From Pelomonas baiyunensis (lineage in GTDB: Bacteria > Pseudomonadota > Gammaproteobacteria > Burkholderiales > Burkholderiaceae_C), in the NCBI RefSeq assembly GCF_043555935.1, contig NZ_JBIGIB010000001.1:868001-932000 (forward strand): a DNA stretch of 64,000 nt, given 5' to 3'. The notes below the pieces were generated by a model that made no database searches, was not told the DNA's origin, and was given only the letters and a program-made list of their open reading frames with translations. Positions 39,676 through 47,533 of the stretch are shown piece by piece. Every line of letters begins with the position of its first letter. Within the stretch, counting starts at the first letter, position 1. Both the position numbers and the translations under genes were made by a program.

Positions 39676-41664
39676 TCAGACCGACTTCTTGGTCAGGTTC
39701 ACGCTGGTGATCGCACCGGTCAGGTAGCCGACCTGGGCGCCGAAGCGGTCCTTGTAGTTGGCGCGCACCAGCGGGTCCAGCGTGGCCTTGACCTTGTCGT
39801 GCAGGCCTGTGCCGGCCGCGTTGGTGATCCAGTCGCCGGGGTGCTGGAAGTTGGCCGTGATGTAGGTCCAGCCGTTCAGGTCGTCCACCACACCCAGGCC
39901 CGTGGCTTCGGCGCCCGAGGGCATGGAGGCCACGCGGCTCAGCACCTTGGTGTCCACGTTGTAGGCCCACAGGAAGTTGTTGACGTGGTAGCTGCTGTCC
40001 TCGCCGATGAAGAGGGTGCGCAGCTTTTCCGAGAACTTCAGGTTGTCGGGCGCGCCGATCTTGTCGGGGTTGGCGAGGTTGCCCAGTGCGTCGGCGGCGG
40101 CCAGGTCTTCACCGATCAGCAGGGCCTTGGTGACCGAGGGCACCCAATCGCTGTTGATGGCGGCGCCGGCGGTGTCCTTCTGGCCGGTGCTCAGGGTGTG
40201 GGCCAACACGCCGCCTGCGTTCAGCGCCTTGTCGATGCTGACGGGGTAGTCCGGGTTGTTGGCGGCATTCCCCTTGACCATGGAGCTCTGCATGTTCTGC
40301 AGGGCCGAGTAGGCGACCTTGTCCTTGATGTTGACGGTCGTGCCTTCCATCTTGGTGAAGGCCATGGTGCCGCCCACCAGCGCGGCATAACGGTGCGTCT
40401 CCAGGAAGGCGGCGGCCTTTTCCATGCCGGGCTTCAGGCGCACCCATTGGGTCTTGCCGCTGAGCCAGATCTTGGTGAAGGTGGCGTCCTTGGGGTCGGT
40501 GGTGGACACGTCCATGATGTCGGTCGGCTTGACCGTGTCGGCCAGCGCCTTGATCTCTGCACTGGTGGCCGAGCCGAGCTTGATCCAGCTGATGGGCGCG
40601 CCGGCCGCCGCCGGGTCCAGCGAGAAGCCGGCACCGAACTTGGCGACATACAGCGAGCCGGAGGACAGGTCCTTCTCCTTGTCCGCCACGAACATGAAGA
40701 AGCCGCCGTTGGTTGCGTCGTCGCCCATGATGGCGGTGCGGTTGTCCGGCATGACCTGGATCAGCTCATGCGAGATGCGGCCCAGGCAGTAGTGCTTCTT
40801 GATGCTGCCGGTGCCGTCGGGGTTGACGGTCACTTCCGGCAGGTGGCCGTAGTGGTACGGGTTGGCCTTGGTGGCGTCGCCGAACAGGTTCTGGCTGTAG
40901 GCCTTGAACATCGTGTTGTTGGCGATGGTGAAGGCGTCGGGCTCGTACTCTTCGCTGGACAGGTGCGTGCCCCAGGGCGAGAGGCTGGACCCGCAGGTGA
41001 TCCACAGGCCCATGGCGGGTGCGGTGTCCACGTTGTGGTACTTCACCAGGCTGAGCTTGCCGGTGCTGGGGTCTTGGTCCAGCGTCAGCACGGCGATGGG
41101 GGAGGGCAGCTTGCCGTACATGTCGGTCTTGCCGTCTTGCGCCCAGGTCGTGTACTCGAACTGCACGACCGCGAACACCGCCTTGCCCTTGATGCCGGTG
41201 ACGGTGGGGTTGTCCAGCTTGAGCAGCGAGGTGCCGTCCGGCGAGTCGCTGAAGTACTGGCGCTCCTTGCCGGCCACGGTGGCGTCCACGATGGGCTTGC
41301 CGGCGAAGTCGACATAGCCGCCCGCGAGGACGGTGCCGCCCTTGCCGTCCGGCACGAGGTCACCGGTGGTGAAGAACGGGGCGTAGCTCAGCGAGAAGCC
41401 TTGGCTGCTGTCGTCGCTGAACTTGACCATCAAGGTCGAGTTGACGAGCGTCTTGGCCATGTCGGCCGGGGCAGCCAGGCTGGGGGCAGCCATGGAGACG
41501 AAGCTGGCCGAGGCGAAGCTGGCCACGGGGGCGGGGCTGTCACTGCCACCGCCGCCGCAGGCGGTGAGCAAGCTGCCGACGGCCGTGCCGCCCAGCGGCA
41601 GCATCAGGGGCGTGCCCAGAACCTTCAGGGCTTGGCGACGGGTGGGAGCGGAGTGTTGAGACAT
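39676..41664 (-). CDS. PhoX-type alkaline phosphatase (DUF839 family), Tat lipoprotein
   Basis: A 662-residue exported protein of the PhoX/DUF839 family; PhoX enzymes are calcium- and iron-dependent phosphomonoesterases. The N-terminus has a twin-arginine motif (PTRRQALKVLG) and ends in the lipobox LTAC (Cys36) followed by GGGG, so it is a Tat-exported lipoprotein. The motif CGSSLSPWGTHLSSEEYEPD matches the conserved family block with C-x-x-x-x-x-P-W-G-T-x-x-x-x-E-E. Further family elements are GRISHELIQV and GDDATNGGFFMFVADKE. The gene is monocistronic with a strong terminator. A weak Pho-box-like sequence lies upstream. Activity on phosphate esters is inferred from the family. Confidence 0.86.
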   Translation of the reverse strand: MSQHSAPTRRQALKVLGTPLMLPLGGTAVGSLLTACGGGGSDSPAPVASFASASFVSMAAPSLAAPADMAKTLVNSTLMVKFSDDSSQGFSLSYAPFFTTGDLVPDGKGGTVLAGGYVDFAGKPIVDATVAGKERQYFSDSPDGTSLLKLDNPTVTGIKGKAVFAVVQFEYTTWAQDGKTDMYGKLPSPIAVLTLDQDPSTGKLSLVKYHNVDTAPAMGLWITCGSSLSPWGTHLSSEEYEPDAFTIANNTMFKAYSQNLFGDATKANPYHYGHLPEVTVNPDGTGSIKKHYCLGRISHELIQVMPDNRTAIMGDDATNGGFFMFVADKEKDLSSGSLYVAKFGAGFSLDPAAAGAPISWIKLGSATSAEIKALADTVKPTDIMDVSTTDPKDATFTKIWLSGKTQWVRLKPGMEKAAAFLETHRYAALVGGTMAFTKMEGTTVNIKDKVAYSALQNMQSSMVKGNAANNPDYPVSIDKALNAGGVLAHTLSTGQKDTAGAAINSDWVPSVTKALLIGEDLAAADALGNLANPDKIGAPDNLKFSEKLRTLFIGEDSSYHVNNFLWAYNVDTKVLSRVASMPSGAEATGLGVVDDLNGWTYITANFQHPGDWITNAAGTGLHDKVKATLDPLVRANYKDRFGAQVGYLTGAITSVNLTKKSV

Positions 41665-41700
41665 GAGGCTGCAGACTGCGTTGGCGGTGAAAACCGCAGC

Positions 41701-41734
41701 AATCTATGCAGCTTGCATGTCGATCTCGTGAAAG
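41701..41734 (-). promoter_or_regulatory. Possible weak Pho box and -10 before the PhoX-type gene
   Basis: On the minus strand CTTTCAC-GAGA-TCGACAT (41734-41717) matches the two-repeat Pho consensus at 10 of 14 positions. After exactly ten bases follows TAGATT (41706-41701), a fair -10 at the spacing seen in phoA. Only suggestive; the match in the second repeat is poor. Confidence 0.3.
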
Positions 41735-41766
41735 CCCTTGCCGCTCCGCGAGCGGCGACCAGCGCG

Positions 41767-42594
41767 TCAGGCGCTTTGGTCCACCACGCTTTGCGGGGCG
41801 CCGAACATGAAGCAGTCCACAAAGCTGAAGTACAGCGACGCGTAAAACACGGTGGACAGCAGCAGGCCTGCGGTCATCAGCACGAAGGGGGCAAGTTGCT
41901 GCAGGCCCAGCAGGCCGAACACCAGGCTCACGGCGCTGGCCACCGTCAGCAGCAGGGCGCCCCACAGGAAGGTGTTGAGCGCGAACGCACCCTTGTTGCG
42001 CCACAGCGCCAGCGTGCTGGAAAACAGCGCCTGCGCCACGCCCTGGCCGCCCCAGTGCACCAGTGCCGGGGCATGCCAGTAGGGCACCGACAGCAGGCCC
42101 ATCAGCCCCATGCGGGTGGCCATGCCCCAGAACAGGCGCGGGTCGGAAGCGGCGTTGGCGATGGCATCGGCGTCGGCCTTGTCGGCGCTTTCCATCAGCT
42201 TTTGCAGCTCGCGCGTGCTGCCGTCGTCCACCCAGTCGGCCAGAAAGCCCACCACCAGCATGGCCGCGGCATAGCCCAGGCACAGCAGCAGCTGGCTGCG
42301 GCGGCGCTCGGGTGTGAGCTTCAGTGGCGCCACGAACACCGCGGCCGTGGGCGTTTTCTTCTGCAGCACCAAATGTGTGGCCAGCATGAAGCCCAGCGAC
42401 AGCAGCGGCAGCATGGCCATGGTCAGCGGCAGGCCGAGGCCCGGAATCAGCAGCGCCACGAAGCCTGCGAACAAGAACAAACCGAACAGGCTGGAGAGCG
42501 CCAGCGGCTGACGTTGGAAGACCTTGAAGCCGTGGCGAATCCAGAGCCGGCCGTTGCGGACCGGCACGGTTTGCAGGTGCAGTTGCATGTTCAT
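41767..42594 (-). CDS. BPSS1780-family membrane protein
   Basis: A 275-residue inner-membrane protein with about six hydrophobic segments (LSSLFGLFLFAGFVALLIPGLGLPL, LLLCLGYAAAMLVVGFLADW, ALLLTVASAVSLVFGLLG and others). The N-terminus VPVRNGRLWIRHGFKVFQRQPLAL is typical of the betaproteobacterial family named after Burkholderia BPSS1780. Function is unknown. It overlaps the end of thrB by four bases (ATGA), so it is the last gene of the thrB transcription unit. Membership in the operon is conserved in related genera as far as I recall, but no role in threonine metabolism is known. Confidence 0.82.
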   Translation of the reverse strand: MNMQLHLQTVPVRNGRLWIRHGFKVFQRQPLALSSLFGLFLFAGFVALLIPGLGLPLTMAMLPLLSLGFMLATHLVLQKKTPTAAVFVAPLKLTPERRRSQLLLCLGYAAAMLVVGFLADWVDDGSTRELQKLMESADKADADAIANAASDPRLFWGMATRMGLMGLLSVPYWHAPALVHWGGQGVAQALFSSTLALWRNKGAFALNTFLWGALLLTVASAVSLVFGLLGLQQLAPFVLMTAGLLLSTVFYASLYFSFVDCFMFGAPQSVVDQSA

Positions 42595-43604
42595 GCCTGG
42601 GCCTCGCCGGGCAGGGCGTGCCAGGGGCGCGCAATGCGCTCGCGCAGCACGCGCTCGAAGTGACGCGGGTCGTGGGCTTTGAGCAGGCTGGCCTCGCGCG
42701 GCAGGTGCAGGTCAAACAATCGCGACAGCCAGAACCGCAGCGCCGCGGCGCGCAGCAGCGCGGGCAGCAGGCGGTGCTCGGCGCCGGTCAGCGGGCGCAC
42801 GCGCTCGTAGGCGGCCACGAACACGGCGGCACGCTCCTCCACCAGCCGGCCGTCGCTGAGGTCGATGCACCAGTCGTTCAGGCACACGGCCAGGTCGAAC
42901 AGCCACGTGTCGCAGCCGGCGAAGTAGAAGTCGAAGAAGCCGGTCAGGCGCTCGCGGCCGGGGCCCTCGCCGGGCTCGAACATCACGTTGTCGCGGAACA
43001 GGTCGGCATGGATGGGGCCCGACAGCTCCGCTTGCAGATGGGCGTATTCGGCCGAGGCGGCCAGGTGCTCCTGGAAGGCCATCTCGGCGGTCAGCAGTTC
43101 AGCCTGTTGAGCGTCCAGGAAGGGCATCAGCTGCGGCACCACCTGGCGCCACCAGCTCATGCCCCGCAGGTTGGGCTGGTGCAGCGGGAAATCGCGCCCG
43201 GCCAAGTGCATCTGCGCCAGCGTGGCGCCGACCTGATCGCAATGGAAGGCGTCCGGCGCGAGTTGGTGGCCGCCGTGCAGGCGGTCGACGATGGCGGCGG
43301 GCTTGCCGGCCACTTCGAACAGGATTTCGCCGGCTGCATCGGCATGCGGCTCCGGCACGGGCACGCCGCGCTGCGCCAGGTGTTGCATCAGGCGCAGGTA
43401 GAACGGCAGCTGCTCGGCGGTCAGGCGCTCGAAGAGCGTCAGCACGTAGCGATGCAGGTGGCCATCGTCCCCGGTGCAGTCGACGAAGTAGTTGGTGTTT
43501 TCGATGCCGGCGCCAATGCCGCGCAGCGAGCTCAACGTGCCCAGTTGGAGGTGGTCAAGCAGGACTTGGGCCTGCGCCGGGCTGACTTCGGTGAAAACGG
43601 CCAT
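42591..43604 (-). CDS. thrB: Homoserine kinase (choline-kinase-like type)
   Basis: Phosphorylates homoserine in threonine synthesis. This 337-residue enzyme belongs to the aminoglycoside-phosphotransferase-like family used by Pseudomonas and Burkholderiales, not the GHMP family of E. coli ThrB. Seen: MAVFTEVSPAQAQVLLDHL at the start, LRGIGAGIENTNYFV, the catalytic loop GPIHADLFRDNVMFE and the Mg-binding FFDFYFAGCDTWLFDLA. It lies 54 bases downstream of the DUF2782 gene and overlaps the BPSS1780-type gene. The order DUF2782-thrB near polA is common in the group. Confidence 0.94.
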   Translation of the reverse strand: MAVFTEVSPAQAQVLLDHLQLGTLSSLRGIGAGIENTNYFVDCTGDDGHLHRYVLTLFERLTAEQLPFYLRLMQHLAQRGVPVPEPHADAAGEILFEVAGKPAAIVDRLHGGHQLAPDAFHCDQVGATLAQMHLAGRDFPLHQPNLRGMSWWRQVVPQLMPFLDAQQAELLTAEMAFQEHLAASAEYAHLQAELSGPIHADLFRDNVMFEPGEGPGRERLTGFFDFYFAGCDTWLFDLAVCLNDWCIDLSDGRLVEERAAVFVAAYERVRPLTGAEHRLLPALLRAAALRFWLSRLFDLHLPREASLLKAHDPRHFERVLRERIARPWHALPGEAQA

Positions 43605-43658
43605 GGGGAGGGCGTGAAAAGCGTGGGGGTGCGGTCCGGCAGGGCGCCGCGCCGGAGG

Positions 43659-43952
43659 TCAGAAGTTCAGAACGCGCCAGACGCGGGTGCCGGCGCCGCT
43701 CTTGGGCAGGCCGGTTCCGGTGCCGCCGGCGGACTCACGACCGGCGTCGGTGACGACGATTTCGTAGTCCGGCGCCTTGCTGAGCTTGTTCTTCACCGTG
43801 ACCTTCTTGGTCTCGCCGCGCACCTTGAGTTCTTCGATGCGGACTTGATCGTCCTCCGCCACGGTGCGCTCCACCTTGGGCTCGGGGGGCGGTTCAGCGA
43901 GGGCGCTGCCGGCGGCGAGGGCCAGCAGCAGGAGGACGGCAGGGCGAAGCAT
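43659..43952 (-). CDS. DUF2782 periplasmic protein
   Basis: A 97-residue protein with a signal peptide (MLRPAVLLLLALAAGSALA). The mature part, VEERT-like VERTVAEDDQVRIEELKVRGETKKVTVKNK followed by PDYEIVV and TRVWRVLNF, matches DUF2782, a small family conserved between polA and thrB in betaproteobacteria. Function is unknown. It starts 41 bases from the divergent polA. The ATG has no Shine-Dalgarno sequence; TAGAAT ends seven bases before it on the minus strand, so it may be leaderless. It is probably the first gene of a unit with thrB and the BPSS1780-type gene. Confidence 0.85.
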   Translation of the reverse strand: MLRPAVLLLLALAAGSALAEPPPEPKVERTVAEDDQVRIEELKVRGETKKVTVKNKLSKAPDYEIVVTDAGRESAGGTGTGLPKSGAGTRVWRVLNF

Positions 43953-43959
43953 GCTGTCG

Positions 43960-43986
43960 ATTCTAGGTGGGCGCCTGTCCGAGAAT
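43960..43986. promoter_or_regulatory. Symmetrical divergent -10 elements of polA and the DUF2782 gene
   Basis: ATTCT (43960-43964) and AGAAT (43982-43986) form an inverted repeat. On the minus strand it gives TAGAAT (43965-43960), seven bases before the DUF2782 ATG. On the plus strand it gives GAGAAT (43981-43986), seven bases before the polA ATG. Both transcripts would start at the start codon. Confidence 0.45.
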
Positions 43987-43993
43987 GCTTTCC

Positions 43994-46753
43994 ATGAGTA
44001 AACCCATCCTGCTGCTGGTTGACGGCTCCAGCTACCTGTACCGCGCCTTCCATGCCATGCCCGACCTGCGAGGGCCCGAGGGCCAGCCCACCGGCGCGGT
44101 GCGTGGCATGGTGGCCATGCTCAAGAAGTTGCAGAGCGACATTGGCGCGGAGCACGCGGTGTGCGTGTTCGACGCGTCGGGCCCCACCTTCCGCGACGCG
44201 TGGTACCCCGAGTACAAGGCCCAGCGGGCGCCCATGCCGCCGGAGCTGCGCGCACAGATCGAGCCCATCCATGAAGTGGTGAAACTGCTCGGCTGGCCGG
44301 TGCTGACCGTGCCCGGCATCGAGGCCGACGACGCCATCGGCACGCTCAGCCGGGTGGCCGTGCAGCAGGGCCACCGCGTGATCGTCTCCACGGGCGACAA
44401 AGACCTGGCCCAGCTGGTGAACGCTGACGTGGAGCTCATCAACACCATGAGCAACGAGCGCTTGGACGAGGCCGGTGTGCTGGCCAAGTTCGGCGTGCCG
44501 CCGGACCGCATCATTGACTACCTCACGCTGATGGGCGACACCGTGGACAACGTGCCCGGCGTGAGCGGCGTGGGCCCGAAGACGGCCGCCAAATGGGTGG
44601 CCGAGTACGGTTCGCTGGACGGCGTGATCGCCGCAGCCGGCAGCGTGAAGGGCAAGGCCGGCGAAAACCTGCGCGCCGCGCTGGACTGGCTGCCTATGGG
44701 TCGTCAGCTGGTCACCGTGAAGCTGGACTGCGATCTCGCCGAGCACGTGGCCGGTTGGCCGTCGCTGGAGACCCTGGCGTTTCGGGCGCCGGAGGCGGCG
44801 CCGCTGGCCGAGTTCTACCGCCGCAACGGCTTCAAGGGCTGGCTGGAGGAGTTGACCGGGGAAGCCCCTGCGCCCAAGGCCCGGCCGGTGGCTGCATCGC
44901 CCGGGCTGTTTGACGAACCCGAGCCGTCCGCCGGTGCGGCGGACCTGCCGCGCCAGTACGACTGCATCCTGAGCTTCGAGGCGCTGGATGCCTGGATCGC
45001 CCGCCTGCGCGCCGCACCGCTGTGCGCGCTGGACACCGAGACCGATTCGCTGGACCCGATGGCCGCGCGCATCGTCGGCATCTCGTTCGCCGACAAGCCG
45101 GGCGAGGCCGCCTACGTGCCGCTGGCCCACAGCGGCCCGGACGCTCCGGCCCAACTGCCGCTGGACGAGGTGCTGGCGCGCCTGAAGCCCTGGCTGGAGG
45201 ATGACGCCGCCAAGAAGATCGGCCAGAACCTCAAGTACGACCGCCACGTGCTGGCCAACCACGGCATCGCGCTGGCCGGCGTGCAGCACGACACGCTGCT
45301 GCAAAGCTACGTGCTGGAAGCCCACAAGACGCACAACCTGGAAGCCCTGGCCGAGCGCCACTTAGGCCGCAAGGGGCTGAGCTATGAAGACCTGTGCGGC
45401 AAGGGCGTGCACCAGATCCCGTTCGCCCAGGTGGATGTGGCCCAGGCCACCACCTACTCGGGTGAAGACTCCGAGATGTGCCTGCACCTGCACAGCGTGC
45501 TGTGGCCGCAGATCGAGGCCGATCCCGGCCTGACGCGCATCTACCGCGACATCGAGATGCCCTCGGCTGCCTTGCTGGCGCGCATCGAGCGCACCGGCGT
45601 GCTGATCGACGCCTCGCGGCTGCAGGCGCAAAGCCACGAGATCGGCCAGCGCCTGCTCGCGCTGGAGCAGCAGTGCTACGAGATCGCCGGCCAGCCCTTC
45701 AACATCGGCAGCCCGAAGCAGATCGGCGACATCCTCTTCAACAAGCTGGGCCTGCCGGTGGTGAAGAAGACGGCCACCGGCGCGCCGTCCACCGACGAAG
45801 AGGTGCTGACCGAGCTGGCGGCTGACTTCCCGCTGCCCGCCAAGATCCTGGAATACCGGGGCCTGGCCAAGCTCAAGAGCACCTACACCGACAAGCTGCC
45901 GCAGCAGATCAACGCCGCCACCGGCCGCGTGCACACCAACTACGCGCAGGCCGTGGCGGTGACGGGGCGCCTGTCCAGCAACGACCCCAACCTGCAGAAC
46001 ATCCCCATCCGCACGGCGGAAGGGCGGCGCGTGCGCGAGGCCTTCGTCGCGCCTGCCGGCCACGTGATCATGAGCGCCGACTACTCGCAGATCGAGCTGC
46101 GCATCATGGCCCACATCAGCCAGGACCCGGGCCTGCTCAAGGCCTTCCAGGAGGGGCAGGACGTGCACAAGGCCACCGCCAGCGAGGTGTTCGGCACACC
46201 GCTGGACGAGGTCACGAGCGAGCAGCGCCGCTACGCCAAGACCATCAACTTCGGGCTGATCTACGGCATGGGTGCGTTCGGCCTGGCGTCGTCGCTGGGC
46301 ATCGAGCAGAAGGCGGCCAAGGACTACATCGACCGCTACTTCACCCGCTTCGCCGGCGTGAAGCGCTACATGGACGAAACCAAGGCCAGCGCGGCCGAGC
46401 TGGGCTATGTGTCCACGCTGTTCGGTCGGCGCATCTACCTGCCGGAAATCCGCGGGGGCAACGGCCCGCGCCGTGCGGGCGCGGAGCGCCAGGCCATCAA
46501 CGCCCCCATGCAGGGCACGGCGGCCGACCTCATCAAGCTGGCCATGCTGGCCGTGCAGGCCGAGCTGGACCGCGCGGGCAAGCACAGCCGCATCGTGATG
46601 CAGGTGCACGACGAACTGGTGTTCGAGGTGCCCGAGGCCGAGCTGGACTGGATGCGCACCGAGGTGCCGCGCCTGATGGCCGGCGTGGCCCAGCTGCAGG
46701 TGCCGCTGCTGGCCGAGGTGGGCGTGGGCAGCAACTGGGAAGAGGCGCACTGA
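43994..46753 (+). CDS. polA: DNA polymerase I
   Basis: A 919-residue three-domain repair polymerase. 5'-nuclease domain (1-290): LLVDGSSYLYRAFHAMP, VFDASGPTFRDAWYPEYKAQR, PGIEADDAIGT, STGDKDLAQLV, GVGPKTAAKW. 3'-5' exonuclease domain (about 330-520): DTETDSLD, QNLKYDRHVL and the acidic TTYSGEDSEM, so the proofreading residues appear intact. Polymerase domain: motif A SADYSQIELRIMAHIS, O-helix RRYAKTINFGLIYGMGAFGL, motif C MQVHDELVFEV. An acidic linker with ASPGLFDEPEP joins the first two domains. The frame opens at 43967, but MSKPILLLVDG (43994) is the family start. Confidence 0.98.
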   Translation: MSKPILLLVDGSSYLYRAFHAMPDLRGPEGQPTGAVRGMVAMLKKLQSDIGAEHAVCVFDASGPTFRDAWYPEYKAQRAPMPPELRAQIEPIHEVVKLLGWPVLTVPGIEADDAIGTLSRVAVQQGHRVIVSTGDKDLAQLVNADVELINTMSNERLDEAGVLAKFGVPPDRIIDYLTLMGDTVDNVPGVSGVGPKTAAKWVAEYGSLDGVIAAAGSVKGKAGENLRAALDWLPMGRQLVTVKLDCDLAEHVAGWPSLETLAFRAPEAAPLAEFYRRNGFKGWLEELTGEAPAPKARPVAASPGLFDEPEPSAGAADLPRQYDCILSFEALDAWIARLRAAPLCALDTETDSLDPMAARIVGISFADKPGEAAYVPLAHSGPDAPAQLPLDEVLARLKPWLEDDAAKKIGQNLKYDRHVLANHGIALAGVQHDTLLQSYVLEAHKTHNLEALAERHLGRKGLSYEDLCGKGVHQIPFAQVDVAQATTYSGEDSEMCLHLHSVLWPQIEADPGLTRIYRDIEMPSAALLARIERTGVLIDASRLQAQSHEIGQRLLALEQQCYEIAGQPFNIGSPKQIGDILFNKLGLPVVKKTATGAPSTDEEVLTELAADFPLPAKILEYRGLAKLKSTYTDKLPQQINAATGRVHTNYAQAVAVTGRLSSNDPNLQNIPIRTAEGRRVREAFVAPAGHVIMSADYSQIELRIMAHISQDPGLLKAFQEGQDVHKATASEVFGTPLDEVTSEQRRYAKTINFGLIYGMGAFGLASSLGIEQKAAKDYIDRYFTRFAGVKRYMDETKASAAELGYVSTLFGRRIYLPEIRGGNGPRRAGAERQAINAPMQGTAADLIKLAMLAVQAELDRAGKHSRIVMQVHDELVFEVPEAELDWMRTEVPRLMAGVAQLQVPLLAEVGVGSNWEEAH

Positions 46754-46871
46754 GCGGGGCCGCACTGCCGGTGGCGTGCCGTGCAGTTGCGCACACCGCG
46801 GCCGGCGTGCCGGGCCAGTTCAGGCATGGGGTTGACTATCATCCGTGCCCACGGAAAGGGGCAGGTGCGCA

Positions 46872-47504
46872 ATGAAGTTTTTGCTGGTCGATGGAATCCC
46901 GATGGTGCGCGCCGCACTCACCGGCCTCATCGAGCAAAACTTCGACGGCGCCCAGGTTCAGGGCGTGGACAACGTCACCGAGGCCCGCGCGGCGCTGGCG
47001 CTCGGCTTGCCCCGCCTGGTGCTGCTGGACTTGCGGCTGGATGGGGGTCTGGCCCTCATGGAGCACATCCACCAGACCCACCTGGCGCTGCCGGTGGTGG
47101 TCATCTCGGGCAGTGGCGACGCCGATGAGGCGTTGCAGGCCCTGGGCGCCGGCGCCATGGGCTACGTGCCCGAGCGCAGCGACCTCACGACCCTGGTGCA
47201 AGCCTTGAAGCTGGTGCTGGCGGGCGGCATTTACGTGCCTGCGCTCAAGACCCGCCTCGAGGCCGCACCGCCGAGCCCCGCGCCGGTGGCGGCGCTGCCG
47301 GAGTGGGCGGAGCTGCCGCTCACCCCGCGCCAGAAGCACGTGCTGCACCTGCTGACGCAGGGCCTGTCAAACAAGCTCATCGCCCGCGAGTTGGGCTTGA
47401 GCGTCGACACCGTGAAGGACCACGTGGCCGCCGTGCTCAAGGCACTGGGCGTCACCTCCCGCACGCAGGCCGTGGTGGCCGCGACGCAGCGCGTGCGCGG
47501 CTGA
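46872..47504 (+). CDS. NarL/LuxR-type response regulator with degenerate receiver
   Basis: A 210-residue regulator: receiver (about 1-115), linker with alternating Pro and Ala, and a LuxR-type DNA-binding domain (LTPRQKHVLHLLTQGLSNKLIARELGLSVDTVKDHVAAVLKALGV). The phosphoacceptor Asp53 (LLDLRL) and Ser79 are present, but the acidic pair is Asp7-Gly8 (LLVDGIP instead of VDDH) and the conserved Lys near residue 102 is replaced (GYVPERSD). Normal phosphorylation-driven switching is doubtful. No kinase gene adjoins it; polA is upstream and xdhB converges. A GGGG-CAGG-like Shine-Dalgarno region precedes ATG 46872. Targets are unknown. Confidence 0.88.
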   Translation: MKFLLVDGIPMVRAALTGLIEQNFDGAQVQGVDNVTEARAALALGLPRLVLLDLRLDGGLALMEHIHQTHLALPVVVISGSGDADEALQALGAGAMGYVPERSDLTTLVQALKLVLAGGIYVPALKTRLEAAPPSPAPVAALPEWAELPLTPRQKHVLHLLTQGLSNKLIARELGLSVDTVKDHVAAVLKALGVTSRTQAVVAATQRVRG

Positions 47505-47533
47505 ACCGGCGTCGCCGGTGCTTCGATTTCCCG

